This document shows, piece after piece, positions 17,845 through 27,281 of a stretch of DNA of 64,000 nucleotides. Both the position numbers and the translations under genes were made by a program. The notes under the pieces were generated by a model that ran no database searches, was not told where the DNA came from, and was given only the letters and a program-made list of their open reading frames with translations. Every line of letters begins with the position of its first letter. The first letter of the stretch is position 1. The stretch is from assembly GCF_026547205.1 (NCBI RefSeq), contig NZ_CP106877.1:1452771-1516770 (forward strand), given 5' to 3'. The stretch is from Fervidibacillus halotolerans (GTDB taxonomy: Bacteria; Bacillota; Bacilli; Bacillales; Caldibacillaceae).

Positions 17845-19395
17845 CTATAAAGGGATATTCCCATGCTTTTTCGCCGGTCTCGTTTCCTTTTTCGTTTTCA
17901 ACATATCGAGGGCTTGGATCAGTTTTATCCGTGTTTCCCGTGGATCAATCACATCATCGACCATTCCCATTTTTGCGGCGACATATGGATTTGCAAATTT
18001 TTCCCGATATTCCTTAATCTTCTGCATCCGAACTTGTTCAGGATTGTCACTATTTTGGATTTCCTTTGCGAAAATAATATTTGCAGCTCCTTCAGGCCCC
18101 ATCACCGCAATTTCCGCATTTGGCCATGCGAAAACTAAGTCGGCTCCGATCGCTTTACTATTTAATGCAACGTAAGCTCCACCATAAGCTTTTCTTAAAA
18201 TGACGGTAATTTTCGGCACGGTCGCTTCTGAATAGGCATATAAAATTTTTGCACCGTGACGAATGATCCCTCCGTGTTCTTGTTTTACGCCTGGGAAAAA
18301 TCCAGTCACATCTTCGAAAGTAATAATCGGGATGTTAAAGGCATCGCAAAAACGGATAAAACGAGCAGCCTTATCGGAGGAATCGATATCTAGCCCCCCT
18401 GCCATCCATTTCGGCTGATTGGAAACGATTCCGACAACATTCCCTTTAATCCTTCCAAAACCGACGACGATATTTTTTGCAAAATCAGCGTGAATTTCTA
18501 AAAAGGATTGGGGATCTACCACTTCATTAATCACGTTTTTCACATCGTACGGCCGAACGGAATCAAAGGGAACGATATCGGGTAAGTCTGGTCGATAGTC
18601 CGCTTCCCCTTGATCGTCCATTGTCGGCGGTGTTTCTTGGTTATTGGAAGGTAAATAGCTTAATAGTTTGCGCACAAATAAAAGGGCATCTTCCTCATCG
18701 GCAGCTCGATAATGGGCATTGCCGCTGATTGAACTATGTACACGTGCACCGCCTAAGTTCTCACTGTTTATTTTTTCCCCCGTAACGGTTTCAATTACCT
18801 TCGGACCAGTAATAAACATTTGACTCGTCCGATCAACCATAATAACAAAATCCGTAATCGCAGGTGAATATACAGCGCCACCAGCACAAGGACCCATAAT
18901 CACAGATATTTGTGGAATGACCCCAGAATAAATCGAGTTCCGATAAAATACGTGACCGTAACCATCCAAGGAAATGACGCCTTCTTGAATTCTGGCACCA
19001 CCCGAATCATTTAATCCGATAATAGGAACGCCCGCTTTGGCTGCCAAATCCATAACATTCGCAATTTTTTTCGCATGCATCTCCCCAAGGGCACCACCGA
19101 AAACGGTAAAATCTTGAGAAAATAAATAGACCGGTCGCCCATTTATTTTTCCAAACCCTGTGACAACCCCATCTCCAGGCCCTTTAGGTTCATTGAATCG
19201 ATGTTCAATAAACGGATTCAATTCGACGAATGTGCCTGGATCGACTAGCAGATCGATTCGTTCCCTCGCTGTCAATTTTCCCTTTGCATGTTGCTTATCT
19301 ATTTTCTCCGGGCCACCCCCCATTTCAATTTCACTTCGTTTATCGTATAATTCGTGAATTTTATCGTAAATATCCCCTTGTTTTGTTTCTTGCAT
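17845..19395 (-). CDS. yqjD: Acyl-CoA carboxylase beta subunit (propionyl-CoA carboxylase, YqjD)
   Basis: Carboxyltransferase subunit, 516 residues, that moves CO2 from biotin to an acyl-CoA, most likely propionyl-CoA to make methylmalonyl-CoA. It has the two crotonase-like halves: FGGALGEMHAKKIA and DSGGARIQEGV in the first; GIIRHGAKILYAYSEATVPK and RKAYGGAYVAL in the second. No biotin carboxylase alpha gene is adjacent; the AccC and AccB of this window or an alpha subunit elsewhere must supply biotin. It follows the epimerase by 39 bases, which supports the propionyl-CoA role over a decarboxylase role. Confidence 0.88.
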   Translation of the reverse strand: MQETKQGDIYDKIHELYDKRSEIEMGGGPEKIDKQHAKGKLTARERIDLLVDPGTFVELNPFIEHRFNEPKGPGDGVVTGFGKINGRPVYLFSQDFTVFGGALGEMHAKKIANVMDLAAKAGVPIIGLNDSGGARIQEGVISLDGYGHVFYRNSIYSGVIPQISVIMGPCAGGAVYSPAITDFVIMVDRTSQMFITGPKVIETVTGEKINSENLGGARVHSSISGNAHYRAADEEDALLFVRKLLSYLPSNNQETPPTMDDQGEADYRPDLPDIVPFDSVRPYDVKNVINEVVDPQSFLEIHADFAKNIVVGFGRIKGNVVGIVSNQPKWMAGGLDIDSSDKAARFIRFCDAFNIPIITFEDVTGFFPGVKQEHGGIIRHGAKILYAYSEATVPKITVILRKAYGGAYVALNSKAIGADLVFAWPNAEIAVMGPEGAANIIFAKEIQNSDNPEQVRMQKIKEYREKFANPYVAAKMGMVDDVIDPRETRIKLIQALDMLKTKKETRPAKKHGNIPL

Positions 19396-19434
19396 TTTTT
19401 CATCTCCCCTTTTCTCCCATTTGTCGCTTATTTT

Positions 19435-19845
19435 TCAATGTTCTTTGTTCTTTTTTTGGCAAATTTCATATAGAACACCATAGGTCGATTTCGGATGGAC
19501 AAATCCAACTAACGCATCCCCTGCCCCTTTTTTCGGTGTTTTATTAATCAGACGAATTTGTTGATCTTCTAAAAATGCCAAATCCCGTTCGATATCATCT
19601 GTCTTTAATGCAATATGGTGAATTCCTTCCCCTCGCTTTTCCAAAAACGTATGAATCGGGCTATCGGTATGTAACGGTTCTAGCAATTCTATTTTCACAT
19701 TTCCTGTATCAAGAAAAGCGACTTTTACCCCTTCACTTTCGACAATTTCCGATTTTACATAGGTGAATTGCAAAATATCTGTATAAAAGGGCAATGTTTT
19801 GTCAATGGAGTAAACCGCAATTCCGATATGATCAATTCCATGCAT
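19435..19845 (-). CDS. mce: Methylmalonyl-CoA epimerase
   Basis: Interconverts (S)- and (R)-methylmalonyl-CoA. 136 residues of the vicinal oxygen chelate fold with two beta-alpha-beta-beta-beta repeats. Metal ligands are visible in MHGIDHIGIAVYS, KIELLEPL and GIHHIALKTDDIE. Called YqjC in B. subtilis. Together with the carboxylase beta gene downstream and the mutase genes some 2 kb upstream it completes propionyl-CoA to succinyl-CoA. RBS GAGGGGG. Confidence 0.92.
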   Translation of the reverse strand: MHGIDHIGIAVYSIDKTLPFYTDILQFTYVKSEIVESEGVKVAFLDTGNVKIELLEPLHTDSPIHTFLEKRGEGIHHIALKTDDIERDLAFLEDQQIRLINKTPKKGAGDALVGFVHPKSTYGVLYEICQKKNKEH

Positions 19846-19989
19846 TTCGATTCCCCCTCGTATCCCTTTGTCTAATATGCTTTCTTTTTTATCATATATG
19901 AATTTTTTTTATTTTTCATCGATTACGTTTTGTATTCGGTTATTTCCGTGGAATCTGTATATTTTAAAAAGGGATTGAAAAAATTTCTC

Positions 19990-20019
19990 TTGAAAGGTAA
20001 ATCGATGAACAGGTAAAAT
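19990..20019 (+). promoter_or_regulatory. Predicted prli42 promoter
   Basis: TTGAAA (19990-19995), 18-base spacer, TAAAAT (20014-20019), some 40 bases before the small gene. Confidence 0.45.
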
Positions 20020-20057
20020 AAAACTAACGAGATTGATAGAAAGCGGGGAATCGTACG

Positions 20058-20153
20058 TTGAGAAATAAACGGGTACGGAAAATCGTCGTATACTTAATGC
20101 TTATAGCCATGCTAGCATCAACTTTAATGGCTGGCCTATCCTTTCTATTTTAA
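20058..20153 (+). CDS. prli42: Stressosome-associated microprotein Prli42
   Basis: A 31-residue membrane miniprotein. The N terminus is strongly basic (MRNKRVRKIVVY) and is followed by one hydrophobic helix (LMLIAMLASTLMAGLSFLF) running to the C terminus. This is the pattern of Prli42, which in Listeria anchors the stressosome to the membrane and relays oxidative stress to sigma-B. The start is TTG 20058 with a GCGGGGA ribosome site about 9 bases upstream. It has its own promoter and shares a bidirectional terminator with the convergent L,D-transpeptidase gene. Confidence 0.8.
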   Translation: MRNKRVRKIVVYLMLIAMLASTLMAGLSFLF

Positions 20154-20168
20154 TCCTCCATTTAAAAT

Positions 20169-20202
20169 AAAGGGGGATCCATCTATTGGATCGCCCCTTT
20201 TT
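20169..20202. terminator. Bidirectional terminator, prli42 and L,D-transpeptidase
   Basis: AAAGGGG-GATCCA (from 20169) pairs with TGGATC-GCCCCTTT (20187-20200) with a small bulge; T run on the plus side and AAAATAAA on the other gives a usable T-rich tail on the minus strand. Confidence 0.7.
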
Positions 20203-20707
20203 CTTTTCCAATTTCCTCAAAACTATCGGTGGAATTCGTAATAAAAATTTTTGTCCCTAAAGGAATTTGTTCATATAAACGGATGATATCATCATTGGTC
20301 AATCGAATGCACCCTTCAGAAACATAATGACCGATTGAAGAAGGGGTGTTCGTTCCGTGTAGCCCGTAGATTCTCCCGTTTGAATTCATTGCATCAAAAC
20401 CGATCCATCGAGCTCCTAATGGATTTTTAGGAGAACCACCAGGTATATTTTTCCTCCGATAATAAGGGTTCACCGCTTTGACGGTCACGGTAAACATTCC
20501 CTCGGGTGTTAATTGGGGTGTTTTTCCCGTTGCAGCTGGGAAAATTTCTTGAATTCGTCCCTCATGGATAAAAGCGACTTCATTCGTTCGCTTATTAACG
20601 ATTAAAAAAGGATCTCCGGGAAGGGGATTTTCCCCAAGGGGCCACAAGGGAGATAAGGTGAGTGCAAGGAAAATCTTTAACATTCGCTCCACAAAAAACA
20701 CCACCAT
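20183..20707 (-). CDS. L,D-transpeptidase, YkuD family
   Basis: Cell-wall enzyme that makes 3-3 cross-links or attaches groups to meso-diaminopimelate; resists most penicillins. 174 residues. The YkuD catalytic motif is complete: H117 in GLHGTNTPSSIG and the nucleophile C133 in SEGCIRL. An N-terminal hydrophobic stretch (MLKIFLALTLSPLWPLG) is a signal sequence or anchor, and there is no LysM domain. The start is uncertain: ATG 20707 or ATG 20683, the latter preceded by GTGGAGCGA. About 108 bases after meaB, so it may be read with the mutase operon. Confidence 0.85.
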   Translation of the reverse strand: MVVFFVERMLKIFLALTLSPLWPLGENPLPGDPFLIVNKRTNEVAFIHEGRIQEIFPAATGKTPQLTPEGMFTVTVKAVNPYYRRKNIPGGSPKNPLGARWIGFDAMNSNGRIYGLHGTNTPSSIGHYVSEGCIRLTNDDIIRLYEQIPLGTKIFITNSTDSFEEIGKEKGAIQ

Positions 20708-20815
20708 TTTTTATTATTTTTACCCTTTCCGAATCGATTATGTAACAAAATCGTTCGGAACGAGTAGTTCGTTTTACCTTATCTCCCAAGGGAATAGGAA
20801 AGTTGACTTTCTATA

Positions 20816-21829
20816 CTACTTTCGATAAAGGGATAGCATTTTTTCCACCGCAGTAGATACAGGAACTTCCCCTTCGGTTACTTGTTCGATAATGGAAGGT
20901 AATTTTTCTTTAATTTCTTCATGTTCAAAAAACGATTGGCGCAGTCGTTCAGTGATCGATGATAAAAGCCAATCCTTCAGTTGCTTTTTTCTCTGTTCAT
21001 GAAAAAGATGATTTTCTTGTAGATGATGATTAAATTGTTCGATGAATGCCCATATTTCTTCAATTCCTTCACCGGTCAAGGAAGAACATGTGAATGCCTT
21101 CGGTTCCCAAAGATCCGTATTTGGACGGATGAATTTTAAAAATTGATTGTACTCATTTTTCGTCTTTATCGCCAATTTTCGATTTTCCCCGTCCGCCTTC
21201 GTCACAATTACCCCATCAGCCAATTCAACGATCCCCTTTTTTATCCCTTGTAGTTCATCGCCTGCACCGGTGATCGTCAGCAATAAAAACATATCGACCA
21301 TCGTTCGTACGTGTACTTCATTTTGTCCAACACCAACCGTTTCAACAAAAATAATTTCATAACCGGCCGCTTCACATAATAAGATCGATTCTCGCGTTTT
21401 TCGATGTACGCCGCCCAATGTTCCAGCAGATGGGGAAGGTCGAATAAAGGCGTTTGGCTCCTTCGATAATTGTTCCATCCGCGTTTTATCCCCTAAAATA
21501 CTCCCGTGGGTAACGGTAGAAGACGGATCGATGGCTAACACGGCTACTTTCTTTCCCATTTGGCATAAATAGGTGCCTAACTTTTCAATAAAGGTGCTTT
21601 TTCCTGCACCAGGGACGCCTGTGATCCCGATGCGAATCGATCGACCTGTATAGGGCATTAATAATTTTAATAGTTCCTGCCCTTTATGAAAATCTTCTAA
21701 TCGATTACTTTCAATTAACGTAATCCCCTTCGCTAAATGGACTCGACTCCCTTTTCGAATCAACTCCGCCATTTGTTCGATGGAAAAATCGTCTCGTCTC
21801 AATTTTCGATAACGAATTTTTTTCTCCAT
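20816..21829 (-). CDS. meaB: Methylmalonyl-CoA mutase-associated GTPase MeaB
   Basis: G3E-family P-loop GTPase that gates cobalamin loading and protects methylmalonyl-CoA mutase from inactivation. 337 residues. Walker A GVPGAGKST near 82, Walker B region IFVETVGVGQNE, and the base-recognition motif VTKADGEN. Formerly annotated as ArgK. It begins two bases after the mutB stop codon and is surely cotranscribed with the mutase subunits. Confidence 0.92.
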   Translation of the reverse strand: MEKKIRYRKLRRDDFSIEQMAELIRKGSRVHLAKGITLIESNRLEDFHKGQELLKLLMPYTGRSIRIGITGVPGAGKSTFIEKLGTYLCQMGKKVAVLAIDPSSTVTHGSILGDKTRMEQLSKEPNAFIRPSPSAGTLGGVHRKTRESILLCEAAGYEIIFVETVGVGQNEVHVRTMVDMFLLLTITGAGDELQGIKKGIVELADGVIVTKADGENRKLAIKTKNEYNQFLKFIRPNTDLWEPKAFTCSSLTGEGIEEIWAFIEQFNHHLQENHLFHEQRKKQLKDWLLSSITERLRQSFFEHEEIKEKLPSIIEQVTEGEVPVSTAVEKMLSLYRK

Positions 21830-21831
21830 CT

Positions 21832-23979
21832 TTACACTTCCTCATAACCGAGCTGTTTATAAATTTCTTCCAACACCTTTTTCGCCGCTTCGACAATATT
21901 CGTTCCGGGTCCGAATACGGCACAAGCCCCTTCCTTCAATAAAAAGGGATAATCCTTTTTCGGAATAACGCCGCCGACGATAATGACGATATCCTCTCGA
22001 CCGTATTTCCTTAATTGTTCCTTTAGCTCAGGCAAAAAGGTTTTATGCCCGCCAGCCAACGTACTCATTCCAATGGCATGTACATCGTTTTCGACCGCTT
22101 GACGGGCTGTCTCTTCCGGTGTTTGGAAAAGGGGACCGATATCCACGTCAAAACCCATATCACTAAAGGCGGTCGCAATCACCTTCGCTCCCCGATCGTG
22201 ACCGTCTTGACCCATTTTTGCGATTAACAAACGTGGTCTTCTTCCTTCCAAATTTAAAAATTCATCGGTCATCTGTTGGACTTCTTCCACACGGTGGTCG
22301 TTACCGAAGGCTTTTTGATACACCCCTTGAATTCGTTGAACATTTGCCCGATGTCTACCTGATGCCCGTTCGATGGCAGTCGAAATTTCCCCTAAAGTTG
22401 CTCGCCTTCTTGCCGCTTCGACGGACAGTTCCAATAAATTCCCATGCCCGGTTTTAGCCGCCTCATAAATTTTTTCTAAAATGTCATCTACCTTCCGTTG
22501 ATCCCGATTTTCTTTTAATTCTCTTAATCTTTCCATCTGTTTTTCCCGAACCTTTGTATTATCGATATCCAATATATCTAACGGATCTTGTTCATCGGTA
22601 CGATATTTATTCACACCGATAATAACCTCTTTTCCAGAATCGATGAGCCCTTGTCGTTTTGCCGCTGCTTCTTCGATTTTTCTTTTCGGCAAGCCTTGTT
22701 CGATCGCCTTCGTCATGCCACCTAATTTTTCAATCTCATCCAGATGGCTCCAAGCCCGATCGATTAAATTTTTCGTCAATGTTTCAACATAATACGATCC
22801 TGCCCATGGATCAATAGTCGTTGTTAAATCCGTTTCCTCTTGTAAGTACAGTTGGGTGTTTCTTGCAATTCTTGCGGAAAACTCGGTTGGAAGGGCGATC
22901 GCTTCATCCAATGCGTTCGTATGTAACGACTGGGTATGCCCCATAACTGCCGCATGGGCTTCGATCAATGTGCGAACGACATTATTGTACGGATCTTGCT
23001 CGGTTAAACTCCAGCCAGATGTTTGAGAATGGGTACGTAACATGAGAGATTTCGGATTTTTCGGATGAAATTGAGCCATGAGCTTTGCCCAAATAAAACG
23101 GGCTGCTCGAAGTTTCGCCACTTCCATAAAATAATTCATCCCGATTCCCCAAAAGAAACTGAGACGGGGTGCAAAGGAATCGATGCTAATCCCCGCTTTT
23201 AATCCAGTGCGCACATATTCCAATCCATTGGCAAGAGTGTAGGCAAGCTCCAAATCCGCAGGGGCACCAGCTTCCTGCATATGATAACCGGAAATACTAA
23301 TACTATTAAACTTCGGCATATATTTCGCTGTATAGGCAAAAATATCGGCGATAATTCTCATGGACATTTCCGGTGGATAAATATACGTATTCCGAACCAT
23401 ATATTCTTTTAAAATATCATTTTGAATCGTACCGGATAATTTTTCCTTCTGTACACCTTGTTCCTCAGCCGCAACGATATAAAACGCCATAATTGGCAAA
23501 ACTGCTCCATTCATCGTCATGGAAACGGACATTTCATCTAGAGGAATACCTTGGAAAAGCCGTTTCATGTCCAATACGGAATCGATGGCCACACCAGCCT
23601 TCCCCACATCTCCTGCCACCCGTGGATGGTCGGAATCATATCCCCGGTGTGTTGGCAAATCAAAAGCGACAGAAAGACCCTTTTGTCCCATTTTTAAATT
23701 TTTCAAATAAAAGGCATTGCTCTCTTCTGCTGTGGAAAATCCAGCATATTGGCGAATCGTCCACGGTCGGTTTACATACATCAACGGATACGGTCCCCGG
23801 GTAAATGGCGGAATACCTGGAAATCCATCCAATTGGGGAGCATCTTCACAATCCTTTTCCGAATAGTGGGTTCGAATCGGAATTTGTTCATACGTTTCAT
23901 ATACTTGATCTTCATCACATCGATTCGTTTTTTCCCCTTTTCCTTTAAATAAAGGGATGCTATTAAAATCTGGTCTCAT
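21832..23979 (-). CDS. mutB: Methylmalonyl-CoA mutase large (catalytic) subunit
   Basis: Adenosylcobalamin-dependent isomerase converting (R)-methylmalonyl-CoA to succinyl-CoA. 715 residues: N-terminal TIM barrel ([37 protein letters not shown]) for substrate, C-terminal B12-binding domain with the cobalt-binding motif D-G-H-D-R-G in [15 protein letters not shown] and the SMSTLAGGH-like loop (MSTLAGGHK). Both substrate and cofactor sites are intact. It overlaps the small-subunit stop by 4 bases and precedes meaB by 2. Confidence 0.95.
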   Translation of the reverse strand: MRPDFNSIPLFKGKGEKTNRCDEDQVYETYEQIPIRTHYSEKDCEDAPQLDGFPGIPPFTRGPYPLMYVNRPWTIRQYAGFSTAEESNAFYLKNLKMGQKGLSVAFDLPTHRGYDSDHPRVAGDVGKAGVAIDSVLDMKRLFQGIPLDEMSVSMTMNGAVLPIMAFYIVAAEEQGVQKEKLSGTIQNDILKEYMVRNTYIYPPEMSMRIIADIFAYTAKYMPKFNSISISGYHMQEAGAPADLELAYTLANGLEYVRTGLKAGISIDSFAPRLSFFWGIGMNYFMEVAKLRAARFIWAKLMAQFHPKNPKSLMLRTHSQTSGWSLTEQDPYNNVVRTLIEAHAAVMGHTQSLHTNALDEAIALPTEFSARIARNTQLYLQEETDLTTTIDPWAGSYYVETLTKNLIDRAWSHLDEIEKLGGMTKAIEQGLPKRKIEEAAAKRQGLIDSGKEVIIGVNKYRTDEQDPLDILDIDNTKVREKQMERLRELKENRDQRKVDDILEKIYEAAKTGHGNLLELSVEAARRRATLGEISTAIERASGRHRANVQRIQGVYQKAFGNDHRVEEVQQMTDEFLNLEGRRPRLLIAKMGQDGHDRGAKVIATAFSDMGFDVDIGPLFQTPEETARQAVENDVHAIGMSTLAGGHKTFLPELKEQLRKYGREDIVIIVGGVIPKKDYPFLLKEGACAVFGPGTNIVEAAKKVLEEIYKQLGYEEV

Positions 23980-25886
23980 TTCTTTCCCCCCAAAATATCG
24001 ATCATCTCGTTGAAAAAGGAAATTTGATCGATCCCAGGATAGAGAAATAAATTTTCCCCTTGACGAATCGATCCATTGTCTTCCACTCCGATCGATTGTT
24101 CATGAACGTAAAACACCGGTCGTTCATCTACGTACGGATGAGTGTCTTTTTCAGCATATAAATAACCGAGTAAGACCGGATTTGTTTCTTTCAAAAATCG
24201 TTTCACTTTCTCCGGATTCTCTCCTTCAGTACAAATGGAAAGCTCGAGTCCTACTGAAGCAAAAACATTAGAAGTAAAATCGATGATTCGCTTATGGGTT
24301 ATGTAATCACCTTGTATGATCAACGCAACGTTCCGATTGTTCCCCTTTACTTGTCGTTCGATTTTCATACGACATTGCTCGAAGGGTTCACTGAGACGAA
24401 ACCGTTGTACCTGCTGTCTTTCTTCCTTCAATGATACCGATTTCACACAGTCTTTTAATGAATATCCTTCCGCCAATTTTATTTGCATATCAACCAACGG
24501 CATCATTATATCGGTTTGTTGCCAAGTTTCGCCCGTTTCCATATTAAAGGATATTTGATCTTTCGGATTCGCATAGCGATTCGTTCCTACAAGTACTTTC
24601 TTTTCCTTGTTATAATCCCTTTGGCGTACTTCCCGCATTTTGTTTAATTCCTTTTGTATTACACCTTTTGATAGGGCAAAGAGAAATCCTCCCAACTTAT
24701 CTAACTCGACAAAATACGCCCAAGACCGCTCGATCAACGATTTCGTCAAATGTTCAATAAAATAAGAACCAGCTCCTGGGTCACAAACTTTTGCAAGATT
24801 CGCTTCCTCTTTTAAAATATGGTGGGTATTTATACTGAGACGTATCCCCTTTTCACTCGACTGGCCGAGTACTTCATCAAAGGGACTAATATATAAATAA
24901 TCGACTTGACCGACGACAGATGAAAATGCTTCACTACCACTTCGAATCAAGTTCATGTACGGATCTGTTTTTGTTTTATTTACAAACGATGTACGTGCAA
25001 ATATTGTCGCATCGATCGGTTTATCAACTCCGTAAGCTTCAAGGAGTTTTTTCCATAAATAACGAAATGCTCGAAGTTTTGCAATTTCCATAAAAAAGTC
25101 GGAACTGATGGAAAATCCGACGACGATTTTTTGAAAAATTTCCTTTTCTTCCAACCCTTTTTTACGGAAATGTTCCACATATTCAACAATCTCCAACAAT
25201 GAATAGGCCAATTGCTGAACCGAATGAGCCCCGTCTTGTTCAAATATGGATGAATTGACAAAAATTGTTTTTAAGTTAGGAAATTGATCTTTCCCATATA
25301 AAACCCCGTCTGACCAATTGGCAAAAAGATTATCCCATTCTTTATGCTTTGGATTTTCCATTAACAACTGAAAAGGATCCGTACCGATAAAACCGGATAC
25401 AGTACGATGATCCAATTTCTTTTTTTTCAACCAATCCGCAAGCAAAACGTAAAAACCGACCGTATATATTTTCCCATCGATAAAAAATGGGATTCGATTG
25501 ATCGGAATATTTTTCAAAAAATCTTCCATTTTTTCCTTTGTCAAACTTGGCAAAATCGGTAGGGAAATGACGTTTGTTCCCATTTGAAGGACCTTTACCA
25601 TTCGTTCGTTTATTTCTTCTACCGATTTTCCAGTAACCTTATGCACGATCGACCAGGACGGATTTTTCTTCATACTATTTTGGATTTCTTTCACTTCATC
25701 TGGAAGATCATTTTTCGTATACAACGGTTGAATATCGATCTGTTCATACGTTTTTGTCTGATAATCAGACACGGATTTCCCCTTTAATGTTTTTTTTGCA
25801 GCTTCGACCCACTCGGAATAGGAAGCTTTGGGAAATGAATGATCCTGCGTCCTTCGAATATTCAATGTTGATTCAAAGTCTTTCAC
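23976..25886 (-). CDS. mutA: Methylmalonyl-CoA mutase small subunit
   Basis: 636 residues, homologous to MutB but catalytically inactive, as is normal: in the C-terminal flavodoxin-like domain the DxHxxG cobalt motif is missing ([15 protein letters not shown] region). It stabilises the heterodimer. The barrel is recognised from [33 protein letters not shown] and [15 protein letters not shown]. Start GTG 25886 behind AGGGGGATTAG. First gene of mutA-mutB-meaB, with a promoter that overlaps the bkdB terminator. Confidence 0.9.
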   Translation of the reverse strand: MKDFESTLNIRRTQDHSFPKASYSEWVEAAKKTLKGKSVSDYQTKTYEQIDIQPLYTKNDLPDEVKEIQNSMKKNPSWSIVHKVTGKSVEEINERMVKVLQMGTNVISLPILPSLTKEKMEDFLKNIPINRIPFFIDGKIYTVGFYVLLADWLKKKKLDHRTVSGFIGTDPFQLLMENPKHKEWDNLFANWSDGVLYGKDQFPNLKTIFVNSSIFEQDGAHSVQQLAYSLLEIVEYVEHFRKKGLEEKEIFQKIVVGFSISSDFFMEIAKLRAFRYLWKKLLEAYGVDKPIDATIFARTSFVNKTKTDPYMNLIRSGSEAFSSVVGQVDYLYISPFDEVLGQSSEKGIRLSINTHHILKEEANLAKVCDPGAGSYFIEHLTKSLIERSWAYFVELDKLGGFLFALSKGVIQKELNKMREVRQRDYNKEKKVLVGTNRYANPKDQISFNMETGETWQQTDIMMPLVDMQIKLAEGYSLKDCVKSVSLKEERQQVQRFRLSEPFEQCRMKIERQVKGNNRNVALIIQGDYITHKRIIDFTSNVFASVGLELSICTEGENPEKVKRFLKETNPVLLGYLYAEKDTHPYVDERPVFYVHEQSIGVEDNGSIRQGENLFLYPGIDQISFFNEMIDILGGKK

Positions 25887-25926
25887 CCTAATCCCCCTGT
25901 TTCAATTTTTTCGGAATTCTAATGAT

Positions 25927-25955
25927 ATTGTATATTAAAAAATTAGCCGTTGCAA
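25927..25955 (-). promoter_or_regulatory. Predicted mutA promoter inside the bkdB terminator
   Basis: On the minus strand TTGCAA (25955-25950), 17 bases, TACAAT (25932-25927). The -35 lies in the 3' arm of the upstream terminator hairpin. The match is moderate. No cobalamin riboswitch is visible in the short leader. Confidence 0.45.
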
Positions 25956-25972
25956 AAAGAAGGCAACGGCTA
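25937..25972 (-). terminator. Terminator of the bkd operon
   Basis: TAGCCGTTGC (25944-25953) and GCAACGGCTA (25963-25972) form a perfect 10-bp stem with a 9-base loop; six T follow on the minus strand. Confidence 0.9.
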
Positions 25973-26013
25973 CGTATTTCGACGATTCATTTTTTCATCG
26001 TTCTTCAAGCTAT

Positions 26014-27270
26014 TTAGTAAATAGAAATCGTGTCTTTATTCATATTTTCGACAATTTCCTTCACCCGGTTTAAAAATCGACCGGCGACAAGTCCATCAAT
26101 TACTCGGTGGTCAAGGGACAAACATAGATTTACCATATCACGAATGGCAATCATTCCCCCATCTTTTATGACAGGGCGTTTGACGATTGATTCTACTTGT
26201 AAAATCGCAGCCTGTGGATAATTAATGATGCCCATCGATTGGACCGACCCGAAAGAACCGGTGTTATTTACGGTAAACGTTCCTCCTTGCGAATCTTCAG
26301 GACGTAGTTGATTGTTTCTCACCTTTTCCGATAGTTCGGCAATATCCCTTGCAATCCCTTTTATTGATTTTTCATCCGCATGCTTTATAACTGGAACAAA
26401 CAGTGCATCGTCTGTTGCTACGGCGATGGATATATGGATATCTTTGCGACGGATGATTTTATCTCCTGCCCAAGTGGCATTCATTTCCGGAAATTCGATC
26501 AATGCTTGGGCAACAGCTTTTACAAAGAAAGCAAAATATGTTAAGTTAAAACCTTCTTTTCGTTTAAACTGGTCTTTTAGAGAATCCCGATACTGGACTA
26601 ATCCGGTCACATCCGCTTCCATCATCGTCCAAGCATGGGGGATTTCCCTCTTACTTCGGACCATATTTTCAGCAATGACTTTTCGCACACCGGTTACCGG
26701 AATTTCCGTATCACCGACATTTGCCTTAACAGGTTCACGCTTTTCCTCTTTTACAGCACTTCCTGTCATTTTTTCAAGTGTGCGTTCTTTACTTTCAACT
26801 GTTAATTCTTCTTTTGATTTCGATTGGGATTGTATAAAGGCAAGGACATCTTTCCGAGTAATCCGCCCGCCTTTCCCCGTACCTTTCACCATGGAAAGAT
26901 CGATATTGTGCTGTTGGGAAAGTTTCAAAACAGCCGGTGAATATCGGTATTTGTTGTTTTGTAAAATCTTCTCATCCTCGCGAGGTTTTTCTTCCTTTGT
27001 TACCGTTTTTTCCGTTTGGGGGCGTTCTTCTTCTGTTTCTATCTTGCAAATCACTTCACCCACTTTTAATGTACTTCCTTCCTCGGCGACAATTTCTGAA
27101 ATTACACCGGTAAAAGAAGATGGAATTTCTGCATTTACTTTATCCGTCACCACTTCTGCAATCGGATCATATTTATTTACTTTATCCCCTTTCGAAACGA
27201 GCCATTTACTAATCGTTCCTTCCGTTACACTCTCGCCTAATTGGGGCATTGTAATCGCTTCAATTGCCAT
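26014..27270 (-). CDS. bkdB: Branched-chain keto acid dehydrogenase E2 (lipoyl acyltransferase)
   Basis: Core of the branched-chain 2-oxo acid dehydrogenase complex; carries the acyl group on lipoate and passes it to CoA. 418 residues: lipoyl domain with the modified Lys in VVTDKVNAEIPS, a flexible linker rich in Glu and Lys, the peripheral subunit-binding domain (YRYSPAVLKLSQQHNIDLSMVKGTGKGGRITRKDV), and the catalytic domain ending in LCLSLDHRVIDGLVAGRFL with the active-site His-Asp. Last gene of bcd-lpdV-bkdAA-bkdAB-bkdB. Confidence 0.95.
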   Translation of the reverse strand: MAIEAITMPQLGESVTEGTISKWLVSKGDKVNKYDPIAEVVTDKVNAEIPSSFTGVISEIVAEEGSTLKVGEVICKIETEEERPQTEKTVTKEEKPREDEKILQNNKYRYSPAVLKLSQQHNIDLSMVKGTGKGGRITRKDVLAFIQSQSKSKEELTVESKERTLEKMTGSAVKEEKREPVKANVGDTEIPVTGVRKVIAENMVRSKREIPHAWTMMEADVTGLVQYRDSLKDQFKRKEGFNLTYFAFFVKAVAQALIEFPEMNATWAGDKIIRRKDIHISIAVATDDALFVPVIKHADEKSIKGIARDIAELSEKVRNNQLRPEDSQGGTFTVNNTGSFGSVQSMGIINYPQAAILQVESIVKRPVIKDGGMIAIRDMVNLCLSLDHRVIDGLVAGRFLNRVKEIVENMNKDTISIY

Positions 27271-27281
27271 ATTCTCCCTCC

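Noticed and set aside
23976-25886. mutA as an inactivated gene because it lacks the cobalamin motif
   Set aside because: Loss of DxHxxG is the normal state of the small subunit in heterodimeric methylmalonyl-CoA mutases.
25887-26013. Cobalamin riboswitch before mutA
   Set aside because: The leader is under 60 bases and contains no B12-box-like sequence; only the bkd terminator is present.
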